Origin: an uncultured Muribaculaceae bacterium
GTDB lineage: Bacteria; Bacteroidota; Bacteroidia; Bacteroidales; Muribaculaceae
DNA: 64,000 nucleotides
Assembly (NCBI GenBank): GCA_910588065.1
Contig: CAJUPZ010000002.1
Coordinates: 62,001-126,000, forward strand
Reading direction: 5' to 3'
Each line of letters starts with the position of its first letter. Positions within the stretch are counted from its first letter, which is position 1. Made by a program: the position numbers and the translations under genes. A model generated the notes under the pieces. The model was not told the origin of the DNA and did no database searches. It worked only from the letters and a program-made list of their open reading frames with translations. This document shows, piece by piece, positions 16,190 through 25,233 of the stretch.

Positions 16190-18055
16190 TTAGTCCTTTT
16201 CAGAAAGTTCGAGCCAGCGCATCTCTTTTTCGTCAAGTTCATCCTTGATCTGCTCGTAGCGCTGCGATGCCTTCATGATTTCATCCGCGCTGCCGCCGGA
16301 ATTGAACACAGCCTCAAGAGTCTGTTTCTCGTCATTGAGAGCCTCCATGTCCTTTTCCAATTGCTCGAATTCCTTGCGCTCGGCGTATGTCATGCGCTCC
16401 TTGCGCGGGGCTTTGTCGCGTTTAGGCTGGGGCGGTGCGGCAGATGTACGGCTCTTTTCAAGCTCTTTGTCGCGCAGCTTTTTCCACTGGCGGTATTCGG
16501 AGTAGTTGCCCGGGAAGTCCTTGACGGTGCCGTTGCCCTCCATCACAAACAGGTGGTCGGTGATGGAATCGAGGAAATAGCGGTCGTGACTTATGACGAT
16601 GACACACCCCTTGAACTCGCGCAGGTAGTCCTCAAGCACCGTCAGTGTCATTATGTCGAGGTCGTTTGTGGGCTCGTCGAGAATCAGGAAGTTAGGCGAG
16701 CGCATCATCACTACGGCAAGCTGCAGCCTGCACCGTTCGCCTCCGCTCAGCGATGCGATATATTTCTGCTGGTCGGCCGGCTCGAACAGGAATCGTTTTA
16801 GAAACTGCATCGGCGAGAAGTGAGTGTTGCCGTTCACAATAATGTCATCGGCAATCTCGGTCACCGCGTCGATCACTTTCTTAGCGGGGTCGAGCTCCAG
16901 ACCCTCCTGGCTGTAGTAGCCGAATTTCACGGTTTCGCCTATATTCCACTCGCCGCTGTCCTGGGCCACAAGCCCCAGCAGCATTTTGACAAAAGTGGAT
17001 TTACCGACACCGTTGCCACCGACTATGCCCACCTTTTCGCCGCGGGCAAAATCGTATGTGAAGCTGTCGAGTATAACTTTGTCACCGAAGCGTTTGCTGA
17101 TGTTTCTCGCCTCGAATATCTTTGAGCCGATATATGAGGATTTCACATCGAGGTTCACATCCTTTTCCTTGACCCCGCCGCGCGAGCGCTCCACAAGCGA
17201 GTAGTATGCGTCTATGCGGAATTTTGCTTTCCCGGCGCGGGCCTGCGGCTGCCGGCTCATCCAGTCCTGCTCCTTGCGCAGGGTGTTTCTCACCCTGTCG
17301 AGTTCGGTGGCTATGGCCTGATGGCGCTCGGCTCTGCGGCGAAGGAAGTAATCGTAGTTGCCGTCGTAGGCAAAAAGCTCGGTTGCGTCTATCTCGAAAA
17401 TGCGGTTGCACACCCGGTCAAGGAAGTACCGGTCGTGTGTGACCATGAAGATGGTCAGCCGGGAGCGGCTGAGATACTCCTCGAGCCACTCGGTAGCTTC
17501 CAGATCAAGATGGTTTGTGGGCTCGTCGAGAATCAGGAAATCAGGATTCTCGAGCAGAGTAGCGGCAAGAGCCACTCTTTTGCGCTGACCTCCGGAAAGA
17601 GAGTCGACAATTGCGTCGGTATCGAAAATGCGTAGCTGCGCGAGCATCTGGGTGAGCCGTTGCTCATAGTCCCATGCGCCTGAGGCATCCATTGCGTGCA
17701 TCGCCTCGGTGAGCCGTCGCTCATCGCCGGAGGCTATCGCGGCGTGATACTCCTTGACAGTCTGCACTATATTGCCTGACGAGCTGAGGCAGGCATCAAG
17801 TACAGTTGCTCCGGCCGGAAACTGCGGCAACTGCTCCAGATAGCCTATTCTCAAGCCATTGCGGGCAATAATCGAGCCGCTGTCCGGGGTGTCGGCACCG
17901 GCCAGCACCCTGAGCAGGGTGGTTTTGCCGGTGCCGTTGCGTGCAACAAGCCCTATCTTCTCACCCTCGTTTATGCCGAAAGTGAGGTCACCGAAGAGCA
18001 GTCGGTCGCCGAAGCTCTTGGTCAGATTCTCAACCTGAATTACCGGAGCTGCCAT
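16190..18055 (-). CDS. ABC-F family ATPase (Uup-like)
   Basis: A 621-residue soluble protein with two ABC domains and no membrane segment. Walker A motifs are ARNGTGKTTLL (about 38) and GGNGVGKSTFV (about 345); signatures are LSGGQRKRVALA and LSGGERCRLQLA; both Walker B regions read ILDEPTNHLD or ILDEPTNDLD. The C-terminal 90 residues are charged coiled coil, as in Uup. ABC-F proteins act on the ribosome to rescue stalled translation or protect against antibiotics; which applies is not visible. It starts seven bases from the M3 peptidase stop, suggesting one transcript. Confidence 0.87.
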   Translation of the reverse strand: MAAPVIQVENLTKSFGDRLLFGDLTFGINEGEKIGLVARNGTGKTTLLRVLAGADTPDSGSIIARNGLRIGYLEQLPQFPAGATVLDACLSSSGNIVQTVKEYHAAIASGDERRLTEAMHAMDASGAWDYEQRLTQMLAQLRIFDTDAIVDSLSGGQRKRVALAATLLENPDFLILDEPTNHLDLEATEWLEEYLSRSRLTIFMVTHDRYFLDRVCNRIFEIDATELFAYDGNYDYFLRRRAERHQAIATELDRVRNTLRKEQDWMSRQPQARAGKAKFRIDAYYSLVERSRGGVKEKDVNLDVKSSYIGSKIFEARNISKRFGDKVILDSFTYDFARGEKVGIVGGNGVGKSTFVKMLLGLVAQDSGEWNIGETVKFGYYSQEGLELDPAKKVIDAVTEIADDIIVNGNTHFSPMQFLKRFLFEPADQQKYIASLSGGERCRLQLAVVMMRSPNFLILDEPTNDLDIMTLTVLEDYLREFKGCVIVISHDRYFLDSITDHLFVMEGNGTVKDFPGNYSEYRQWKKLRDKELEKSRTSAAPPQPKRDKAPRKERMTYAERKEFEQLEKDMEALNDEKQTLEAVFNSGGSADEIMKASQRYEQIKDELDEKEMRWLELSEKD

Positions 18056-18061
18056 ATTGAA

Positions 18062-20218
18062 TTATTTGCCGCCCGGAGCGTTCAGGTTGCTGTCGGTGTC
18101 AGGCAGTAGGCCGCGGTTGCGCAGCAGGGCGTCAACCTTGGGCTCTCTGCCGCGGAATTTCACGTAAAGTTGCATGGGATCCTCGCTGCCGCCGGCCTCA
18201 AGAATGTTCTTTTTGAAAGAAGCGGCTGTGGCGGGGTCGAAAATACCTTTTTCCTTGAACAGTTCAAAGCCGTCGGTGTCGAGCACCTCAGCCCAAAGGT
18301 ATGTGTAGTAGCCGGAAGCATAACCGTCGCTGCCGAAAATGTGGCGGAAGTAGGGGCTGCGGTAGCGGAACTGCACCTCCTTGGGCATTCCGAGGGTCTT
18401 TGCTACACTGCTTTCAAATTCCACAACATCTATATCGCTCTGCGGGTTGAGTTTGCCCCACTGCAGGTCGAGGAGGGCGGCGCCGACAAGTTCTGTTGTT
18501 GTGAAACCCTGGTTGTGTGTGGCGGCTGCCTGAAGACGGCTGATGAGGCTGTCGGGAATCACTTCGCCGGTTTTGTAATGATGGGCATACATGCGCAGCA
18601 TCTCCGGTTCAAGCGCCCAGTGTTCATGAATCTGGGAGGGGAGCTCCACCATGTCGCGGTCCACATTTGTGCCGGCCTGGCTGCGCAGTTTGGCTTTGGT
18701 GAGCATGCCGTGGAGTCCGTGGCCGAATTCATGGAACATTGTGGCCACCTCGTCAAGTGTCAGCAGGGAAGGAGTGTCGCCGGCGGGTTTTGAGAAGTTG
18801 CCGACATTGTACACAATCGGTCGGCGTGAGGAGCCGTCGGCATCCTCGTACGCACCCTGGAATTCACTCATCCATGCTCCCTGACGCTTTGATGCGCGGG
18901 GGAAGTAGTCGGTCATGAACACTGCTATGTGCTCGCCGGTGGATGCGTCCTTAACTTCGTACACCTTCACTTCGTCGTAATATTTCGGGGCATCGGGAAG
19001 TTCTGTGAATGTCACACCATAGAGCTTTTCGGCCATGGTGAAAATACCTTTGCGCACGCTGTCGAGAGCAAAGTACTGGCGCACTTCGTCTTCATCGAGG
19101 GCGTATTTCTGACGGCGCACCTTCTCGGCGAAATAGTAGTAGTCCCAAGGAGCGATTTTGAATTTGTTGCCCTCCTTGTCGCTCAGAGCCTGCATCTCGG
19201 CGACCTCCTCATGGACTCTCTTCACAGCGGGTTCCCAGATTTTCATCAAAAGGCCTTCAGCGTTTTCAGCAGTCTTTGCCATAACATTCGCGGTCATGTA
19301 GGAAGCGTAGTCCTTGAAGCCGAGCAGTTGCGCCTTGCGCGCTCTCGCACGGAGAATTCGGTTGATAACCGGAGCGTTGTCAAACTCGCCTGAAGAAGCG
19401 AGCGATGTGTATGCGTTATAGATTTCCTTGCGAAGCTCTCGGTCGTCGGCATATTGCTGAAGCGGCAGTCGGCTCGGAGCCTGTAGGGTGAACAGCCAGC
19501 CTTGTTTGCCTTGGGCGGCGGCCTCTTCGGCTGCTACAGCCACATTGCTCGCGGGGATGCCGCTCAGGCGATTCTTGTCGGTGACAAGAAGTGAGTATGC
19601 GTTGGTGGCGTTGAGCAGGTTTTTATTGAACTGCAGGTAGAGGTCGGTCAGCTCGGAGTTGATTTTCTTGAGCTCCGCCTTGCCGGAGTTGTCAAGCAGT
19701 GCGCCACCGCGTGTGAACTCTGTGTAGAGTTCCTCAACGGCTCTGATTTCGTAGGGTTTCAGGCCGGAGCTGTTGCGCTTGTCATATACTTTTTTTACTC
19801 TTTCAAAGAGCTGCGGGTTCATCATAATCTCATCCGAGCATTGGCTTACAAGGGGATATGCTGTTTCGCTTATCTCCACCATTTCGGGCGAGGAGTTGGT
19901 TTCATCAAGGTTTGCGAACACACCCATTACCCGTTCGAGGAGCACTCCTGCTTTTTCAAGTGCGAGAACGGTGTTTTCAAAGGTCGGTTCGGCGGGATTG
20001 TTCACAATAGCCTGCACATCGGCCGCTTTCTGCTCAATGCCTTTCTTTATTGCGGGAAGGTAGTGGGCATACTCTATTTTGTCGAATGGCGGGATGTCAA
20101 ACTTGGTGGAGTAGGGGGCGAGGAAGGGGTTGCTGTCGGTTGATTGGGCCATTGCCGGAGAAAATTGGCCGGCGATGGCAGCGAAAGCAATCGCCGTGGT
20201 GATGATGGGTTTATTCAT
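18062..20218 (-). CDS. M3-family zinc peptidase (peptidyl-dipeptidase Dcp-like)
   Basis: From the start at 20218 (MNKPIITTAI) the protein has 718 residues with a signal peptide ending near residue 24 (PAMAQ), so it is exported. The M3 zinc motif HEFGH is at about 496-500, and C-terminal DGYASGYYTYLWAEV contains the substrate-binding Tyr/His region of Dcp. These enzymes release dipeptides from peptide C termini. An in-frame extension reaches 20509, but it lies in the helicase gene and lacks protein-like sequence; the chosen start gives a clean signal peptide. The start codon overlaps the helicase stop by eight bases, so the two are probably coupled. Confidence 0.87.
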   Translation of the reverse strand: MNKPIITTAIAFAAIAGQFSPAMAQSTDSNPFLAPYSTKFDIPPFDKIEYAHYLPAIKKGIEQKAADVQAIVNNPAEPTFENTVLALEKAGVLLERVMGVFANLDETNSSPEMVEISETAYPLVSQCSDEIMMNPQLFERVKKVYDKRNSSGLKPYEIRAVEELYTEFTRGGALLDNSGKAELKKINSELTDLYLQFNKNLLNATNAYSLLVTDKNRLSGIPASNVAVAAEEAAAQGKQGWLFTLQAPSRLPLQQYADDRELRKEIYNAYTSLASSGEFDNAPVINRILRARARKAQLLGFKDYASYMTANVMAKTAENAEGLLMKIWEPAVKRVHEEVAEMQALSDKEGNKFKIAPWDYYYFAEKVRRQKYALDEDEVRQYFALDSVRKGIFTMAEKLYGVTFTELPDAPKYYDEVKVYEVKDASTGEHIAVFMTDYFPRASKRQGAWMSEFQGAYEDADGSSRRPIVYNVGNFSKPAGDTPSLLTLDEVATMFHEFGHGLHGMLTKAKLRSQAGTNVDRDMVELPSQIHEHWALEPEMLRMYAHHYKTGEVIPDSLISRLQAAATHNQGFTTTELVGAALLDLQWGKLNPQSDIDVVEFESSVAKTLGMPKEVQFRYRSPYFRHIFGSDGYASGYYTYLWAEVLDTDGFELFKEKGIFDPATAASFKKNILEAGGSEDPMQLYVKFRGREPKVDALLRNRGLLPDTDSNLNAPGGK

Positions 20219-21602
20219 TAGGATTATTGTTAGTTCGTTTTTGAGATCTGTTGTCGGGCTTGCGCCGTGTATTGTTTTTGTTTCGGTGTACAGTATTTGC
20301 CGCTGCTGCTTTGTCGCGGTTTTGAGCACGGTTGCGCGGATGGTTACTGTTTTGGTTGCGATTCGGCTTGCCGGGTCGGTTGCCGCCATTGCTGCTGTTG
20401 CCGCGTTTGCCGTGTTTGAATCCGGAGGCGGGCTTGCGGCTCCGCTTCTGCGGTTCGTAGGCCGGTGCTTCGCCGAATTCTTCGGGAATCGGCTCCTTGC
20501 GCACCTCATATTCGAGAAACCGCTCTATTATGCCGAATTTCCATTGCTCCTCCTTGCTGACAAAAGTCACAGCCTTGCCATCGGTGCCGGCACGGGCTGT
20601 CCTGCCAATACGGTGAACATAGTCCTCCGGCTCGTGTGGAACATCGAAGTTCACAACCATTGATATATCGTCAATGTCGATACCGCGTGCAACAATGTCG
20701 GTGGCAACAAGGATGTCGATGTTGCCGGCTCTGAAATCGAGCATCACATCCTCGCGCACTTTCTGGTCGAGGTCGGAGTGCATTTCTCCGATTTTCCATT
20801 TGTCGCGCCTAAGCTCGCGGCACAGCTCCTTGACTTTGAGTTTGGAAGATGCGAATACAATCACTCTTTTTGCGTGGCAAGTGCGGAAAAGGTGTTTGAG
20901 TATATGCGTTTTCTGCGGCTCGTAGCACACAACGGCGCTCTGGTCAATCTTGTCGGTGGGCCTCGATACGGCTATCTTCACCTCCACGGGATTGTGGAGT
21001 ATAGAGTTTGCAAGCTGTTGGATTTTAGGGGGCATTGTGGCCGAGAACATGAGAGTCTGCCTGTTTTGGGGCAGGTGGCGCACAATCTGCATTATGTCGT
21101 CGTAAAAACCCATGTCGAGCATACGGTCCGCCTCGTCAAGAATGAAGTATGACACTTTGCTGAGATCCACATAGCCCATGCTGAGGTGTGCGAGCAGACG
21201 TCCCGGAGTGGCAATCACCACATCCGCACCCATTTTCAGGCCGCGCTGCTGTCGGCCGAATTCCTTTCCATCCGTGCCGCCGTAAATGGCCACACTGCTT
21301 ATTGGCAGGAAGTAGGAAAAACCCTCCATCTGGCGGTCAATCTGCTGGGCAAGCTCGCGTGTGGGAGCCATAACAATGCAGTTCACAGCATCCTCGGGGT
21401 GAGGCTCGTCAGAGAGGCGGCTGATCACAGGCAGCAGATATGCGGCGGTTTTACCTGTACCGGTCTGCGCAACGGCGAGAAGGTCATGTCCGTCGAGCGC
21501 CACCGGAATCGCCTGCTCCTGTATAGGCGTGCATTCGTCAAAATTCATTGCATCGAGTGCGTCAAGCACATCGTAGTTAAGGTCGAGATCTTCAAATTTC
21601 AT
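20211..21602 (-). CDS. DEAD-box ATP-dependent RNA helicase
   Basis: From the start at 21602 (MKFEDLDLNYDVLDAL) the protein has 463 residues with all DEAD-box motifs: the Q motif (CTPIQEQAIP), I (AQTGTGKT), Ia (PTRELAQQ), II (DEAD), III (SAT) and VI (HRIGRTARAG). The tail after residue 380 is basic and low-complexity (Asn, Arg, Lys, Pro), typical of RNA-binding extensions in RhlE-like cold-shock or ribosome-assembly helicases. The extension upstream of 21602 is non-coding. A -7 box lies at 21650-21657 on this strand. Confidence 0.9.
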   Translation of the reverse strand: MKFEDLDLNYDVLDALDAMNFDECTPIQEQAIPVALDGHDLLAVAQTGTGKTAAYLLPVISRLSDEPHPEDAVNCIVMAPTRELAQQIDRQMEGFSYFLPISSVAIYGGTDGKEFGRQQRGLKMGADVVIATPGRLLAHLSMGYVDLSKVSYFILDEADRMLDMGFYDDIMQIVRHLPQNRQTLMFSATMPPKIQQLANSILHNPVEVKIAVSRPTDKIDQSAVVCYEPQKTHILKHLFRTCHAKRVIVFASSKLKVKELCRELRRDKWKIGEMHSDLDQKVREDVMLDFRAGNIDILVATDIVARGIDIDDISMVVNFDVPHEPEDYVHRIGRTARAGTDGKAVTFVSKEEQWKFGIIERFLEYEVRKEPIPEEFGEAPAYEPQKRSRKPASGFKHGKRGNSSNGGNRPGKPNRNQNSNHPRNRAQNRDKAAAANTVHRNKNNTRRKPDNRSQKRTNNNPNE

Positions 21603-21649
21603 TGATGTTCGATTGTTGGCTTGAGGAAGCCGAAAACTCCCTCTCTCTG

Positions 21650-21688
21650 CAAAATTACACAAAAATCGGCGCTTTTTGCTTAATTTTG
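21650..21688. promoter_or_regulatory. Divergent promoters for the DEAD helicase and the second ABC-F gene
   Basis: Minus strand TAATTTTG at 21657-21650 faces the helicase start at 21602, and plus strand TAATTTTG at 21681-21688 faces the ABC-F start at 21719. Both match TAnnTTTG exactly and sit about 30-50 bases from their start codons. Confidence 0.65.
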
Positions 21689-21718
21689 CAACAAACTTCA
21701 TATTTAAGCATATATACA

Positions 21719-23341
21719 ATGGTATCGGTAGACGGACTAACAGTGGAATTCGGCGGCACAACGCTTTTCAAGGATGTGTCATTTGTCATAAATCCCAAAG
21801 ACAGAATAGCCCTTATGGGCAAGAACGGCGCAGGCAAGAGCACACTGCTGAAAATACTTGCAGGTACAAGGAGCGCTACCCGTGGCAGCGTATCTGTGCC
21901 GAAGGATTGCACTGTGTGTTATCTTCCTCAGCATCTGATGACAGAGGATGGGCGCACAGTGTTCGAGGAGGCTTCGCAGGCATTTGCCCACCTTCATGAG
22001 ATGGAAGCCGAAATCGATGCCATGAACAATGAACTCGCTACCCGCACCGATTATGAGAGTGATTCATATATGGCTCTTATTGAGAGGGTTGCAACCGTGA
22101 GTGAGAAGTTTTATGCTATAGATATGACTCACTTTGAGGAGGGTGTTGAGAAAGCACTTCTGGGCCTCGGGTTCAAGCGCAGCGACTTCAACCGGCCAAC
22201 ATCGGAATTTTCGGGCGGATGGCGTATGCGCATAGAACTTGCCAAGCTGCTGCTCCAGAACCCGGATGTGCTGCTGCTTGATGAGCCGACCAACCATCTT
22301 GACATAGATTCCATCGGCTGGCTTGAGAATTTTATAATGAACAGTCCCATGGCTGTTGTGGTGATAAGCCATGACCGCCGATTTATCGACACAATCACCA
22401 CCCGCACCATCGAGGTGACACTCGGCAGAATATATGACTACAAGGCTAAGTACAGCCATTACCTTGAACTGCGCAAGGAGCGCCGCGCCCAGCAGCAGAA
22501 GCAGTATGACGACCAGCAGAAGCAGATAGCCGAGGCCAAGGAGTTTATTGAGCGTTTCAAGGGCACATACTCCAAAACCTATCAGGTGCAGAGCAAGGTG
22601 AAATGGCTTGAGAAGCTTGAGATAGTGGAGGTTGATGAGGAGGACACCTCGGCTCTGCGCCTAAAGTTCCCGCCGTGTCCCCGCAGCGGCAGCTATCCTG
22701 TTATAGCCGAGGGGGTTGGCAAGAGCTTTGACGGCAAGCAGATTTTTGACAATGCGTCGTTTACAATAGAGCGTGGCAACAAGGTGGCGTTCGTTGGCCG
22801 CAACGGCGAGGGTAAGTCCACGATGATAAAGGCTATAATGAAGGAGCTTGACCATACAGGCACCCTAACTCTCGGCCACAATGTGAAGATAGGCTATTTT
22901 GCGCAAAACAGTGCATCGCTGCTTGATGAGGAGCTGACCGTATTCCAGACTATCGACGATATAGCCGTGGGGGATGTGAGGCTTAAGATACGCGACCTGC
23001 TCGGGGCGTTTATGTTTGGCGGCGAGGAGAATCAGAAGAAGGTGAAGGTGTTGAGCGGTGGAGAGAGGGTGCGTCTGTGCATGATAAAGCTGCTGCTTGA
23101 GCCGGTGAACCTTCTGATACTTGACGAGCCTACAAATCATCTGGACCTCAAGACCAAGGATATTCTCAAGCAGGCGCTGAACGATTTTGACGGCACTCTG
23201 ATTGTAGTTAGCCATGACCGTGATTTTCTTGACGGCCTCGTGAGCAAGGTGTATGAGTTCGGCGGTGGCAAAGTGCGTGAGCATCTCTGCGGTATAAACG
23301 AATATCTTGAGAAGAAGCGGCTTGAGGAAGCCGCCTCATGA
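21719..23341 (+). CDS. ABC-F family ATPase (second copy)
   Basis: Starting at 21719 (MVSVDGLTVEFGG) the protein has 540 residues: two ABC domains with Walker A GKNGAGKSTLLK (about 36) and GRNGEGKSTMIK (about 360), signatures FSGGWRMRIELA and LSGGERVRLCMIK, and a charged interdomain linker (about 250-320) that would reach the ribosomal P site. There is no long C-terminal coiled coil, unlike the copy at 16190-18055. It is a soluble translation factor of the ABC-F class, not a transporter. An upstream extension to 21602 overlaps the promoter and is rejected as start. It ends directly against the convergent gene at 23342. Confidence 0.87.
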   Translation: MVSVDGLTVEFGGTTLFKDVSFVINPKDRIALMGKNGAGKSTLLKILAGTRSATRGSVSVPKDCTVCYLPQHLMTEDGRTVFEEASQAFAHLHEMEAEIDAMNNELATRTDYESDSYMALIERVATVSEKFYAIDMTHFEEGVEKALLGLGFKRSDFNRPTSEFSGGWRMRIELAKLLLQNPDVLLLDEPTNHLDIDSIGWLENFIMNSPMAVVVISHDRRFIDTITTRTIEVTLGRIYDYKAKYSHYLELRKERRAQQQKQYDDQQKQIAEAKEFIERFKGTYSKTYQVQSKVKWLEKLEIVEVDEEDTSALRLKFPPCPRSGSYPVIAEGVGKSFDGKQIFDNASFTIERGNKVAFVGRNGEGKSTMIKAIMKELDHTGTLTLGHNVKIGYFAQNSASLLDEELTVFQTIDDIAVGDVRLKIRDLLGAFMFGGEENQKKVKVLSGGERVRLCMIKLLLEPVNLLILDEPTNHLDLKTKDILKQALNDFDGTLIVVSHDRDFLDGLVSKVYEFGGGKVREHLCGINEYLEKKRLEEAAS

Positions 23342-24430
23342 TTATCCGGCAGGCGTGAAGGTGGCAATCAGCGGATAGTGGTCGCTGTACGGCACTGAGA
23401 TGCGTTTTACCCCGGAGGGGAGGAATCCGCGGTAAAGAATGTGGTCGATGCGGAAGTAAAAGCGGTCGGCGTGGTATGTTACGGCATAGCCGAGGGCAGC
23501 AGCAGAGTATGCGTCTTTGAGTCCGGCGCTCTCTATTGTGCGTATTGCATGGCAGGTGGGCACGTCGTTGAAGTCGCCGCACACAATCACCGGGCCGCCG
23601 ATGCTGTCAATCAGTTGCTTCACCTTTTCTGCCTGAACGGCTCTGTCGCGGAACGCGGCGGAGAGTTTGCTGATGAGCGAATGCTTTATGTCGCGCAGTT
23701 CGTTGCGCAGTCCGGCGCCTTCGGATTTACCTTTGGTGATGTCGCGGTACAGCTCTTTGTCATCCGGGTTCAGGCCTATGGATTTGAGGTGGAGGTTGAA
23801 CAGGGTGAAGGTGTCGGCCGGAGCGCAGACTGTGTATGCCCTCACCTGAAAATCGTGGCGTGCGCGGTGGTGCAGTCTGATTTCCCTGAATGGATATTTG
23901 CTCAGGATAGCCTGGCCCTCGGGGTCGTTGGTGTGGTACGGATATTTGGCAAAAAGGGAGTCAAGCAGCGATTTACTGACCTCAGTTTCCGGAGAATGAG
24001 TGAAAGTGGCGCATTCCTGCAGGGCCACAATGTCGGCATTGCGGTTGAGTATGAACTGTAGCGTAGGGTTGTTGTGCTGGTTTTCCTGCGAGCCTGTAAA
24101 ATCGGAGAGGTTGCACACATTGTATGTCATCACCGAGAAGCCGCCGCTATCCGGAGATGATGATGAGATGTTGAGTGGAAAGTAGGTGAGTATTGTGGGG
24201 GAGCTGATGAGCAGCGCGCCAAGTAGAAGCAACGCCGATTTTCTTGAGAAAAACAGGCAGGAGATTGCCGCGATGACTGCAATCAAGGCTATAACAGGGA
24301 ATGCCATCGCCGCGAGAGCCGGAATTGTAGAGCGTACCGGTGACACGCACCCTCCGTAGGCTGACAGAATCAGAGCGGCGGCAGTAAATGCCGCGAAGAT
24401 GAAAGCGATGTTGCCCGCCAGTCTTTTCAT
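23342..24430 (-). CDS. Membrane-anchored endonuclease/exonuclease/phosphatase family protein
   Basis: A 362-residue protein with three hydrophobic segments in the first 100 residues and an EEP-fold catalytic domain after that. The domain shows VMTYNVCNLSDF, VALQECATF (metal-binding Glu), CGDFNDVP and the terminal YSDHYPLIATF (catalytic Asp-His). EEP enzymes cleave phosphodiesters in nucleic acids, lipids or inositol phosphates; the substrate is unknown, and the domain probably faces the periplasm. Its start overlaps the rhomboid stop by four bases, so it is the third gene of a rhomboid operon. Confidence 0.78.
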   Translation of the reverse strand: MKRLAGNIAFIFAAFTAAALILSAYGGCVSPVRSTIPALAAMAFPVIALIAVIAAISCLFFSRKSALLLLGALLISSPTILTYFPLNISSSSPDSGGFSVMTYNVCNLSDFTGSQENQHNNPTLQFILNRNADIVALQECATFTHSPETEVSKSLLDSLFAKYPYHTNDPEGQAILSKYPFREIRLHHRARHDFQVRAYTVCAPADTFTLFNLHLKSIGLNPDDKELYRDITKGKSEGAGLRNELRDIKHSLISKLSAAFRDRAVQAEKVKQLIDSIGGPVIVCGDFNDVPTCHAIRTIESAGLKDAYSAAALGYAVTYHADRFYFRIDHILYRGFLPSGVKRISVPYSDHYPLIATFTPAG

Positions 24431-25233
24431 TTTATGCGGCTGCTGATTTCAAAGAGGGTTTTGCGCTCGGATGGGGTGAGGCTGGCGTAGCCCGAGCTTT
24501 TGATTTTGTCGAGAATTGCGTCAAGATTGCGTGTATCGTCAGGCGTGGCTGTTACCTCAGGCGCGCGTGAGTATGAACACAATCTGATTTTCGGCATATA
24601 GCAGTAAAGAGCGCCGGCAACAACACCGCCTATGTGGGCAAGGTGACCGCCTATGTTATTACCTCCGGCACCGAGCACTATATCAAAGGCTATGATGAAA
24701 ATCACCACAGCGAACACCGGCACTGAACCTAACAGAAAAAGATTTACCTGCAACCGCGGCATTCTGATTGCGAGGGCGGTCATGACGGCAAAGAGTGATG
24801 CCGATGAGCCGATGAGGAAAGCGCCGTCGGGCGATAATGCCGGTGAGAGCGCATATAGGAGAATGTATGTTACCGCACCGGCGAGTCCTCCATATATATA
24901 TATATATAGGTGTACAAGTTTTCTGCCACCCCACACCGATGAGTACAAGCTTCCGGTCCAATAAAGCAGAAGCATATTCATGATGAGGTGCATGGCGTCA
25001 TATTGGCAGAACATATATGTCAGCACTGTCCAGGGACGGCTGACAAGCAGCGGTATTGATGCCGGCAACTCCACCCATTCGAGCATTGGCTGCTGCAGGT
25101 GTGTGTTGCCGGTGAGATTGAGTACCACAGCAATAATCCTGAGAATCAGGAAAGCGGCGATGTTTATTCCAACAATCCACAATATCGCCGGACGGCCTTT
25201 TAGCAGCCGCGGAAATTTAAAATCTGTTGCCAT
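24427..25233 (-). CDS. Rhomboid-family intramembrane serine protease (second of a tandem pair)
   Basis: A 268-residue polytopic membrane protein with rhomboid landmarks: HLIMN near residues 82-86, the catalytic serine motif GSSAS (Ser144) and GGHLAHIGG with the predicted catalytic His200. The C-terminal 55 residues are cytoplasmic-looking. Rhomboids cut transmembrane segments of other proteins. The start overlaps the upstream rhomboid gene by 17 bases. The codons for residues 110-114 (YIYIY) form an (AT)8 dinucleotide repeat at 24892-24908, a possible slippage site. Confidence 0.83.
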   Translation of the reverse strand: MATDFKFPRLLKGRPAILWIVGINIAAFLILRIIAVVLNLTGNTHLQQPMLEWVELPASIPLLVSRPWTVLTYMFCQYDAMHLIMNMLLLYWTGSLYSSVWGGRKLVHLYIYIYGGLAGAVTYILLYALSPALSPDGAFLIGSSASLFAVMTALAIRMPRLQVNLFLLGSVPVFAVVIFIIAFDIVLGAGGNNIGGHLAHIGGVVAGALYCYMPKIRLCSYSRAPEVTATPDDTRNLDAILDKIKSSGYASLTPSERKTLFEISSRIK

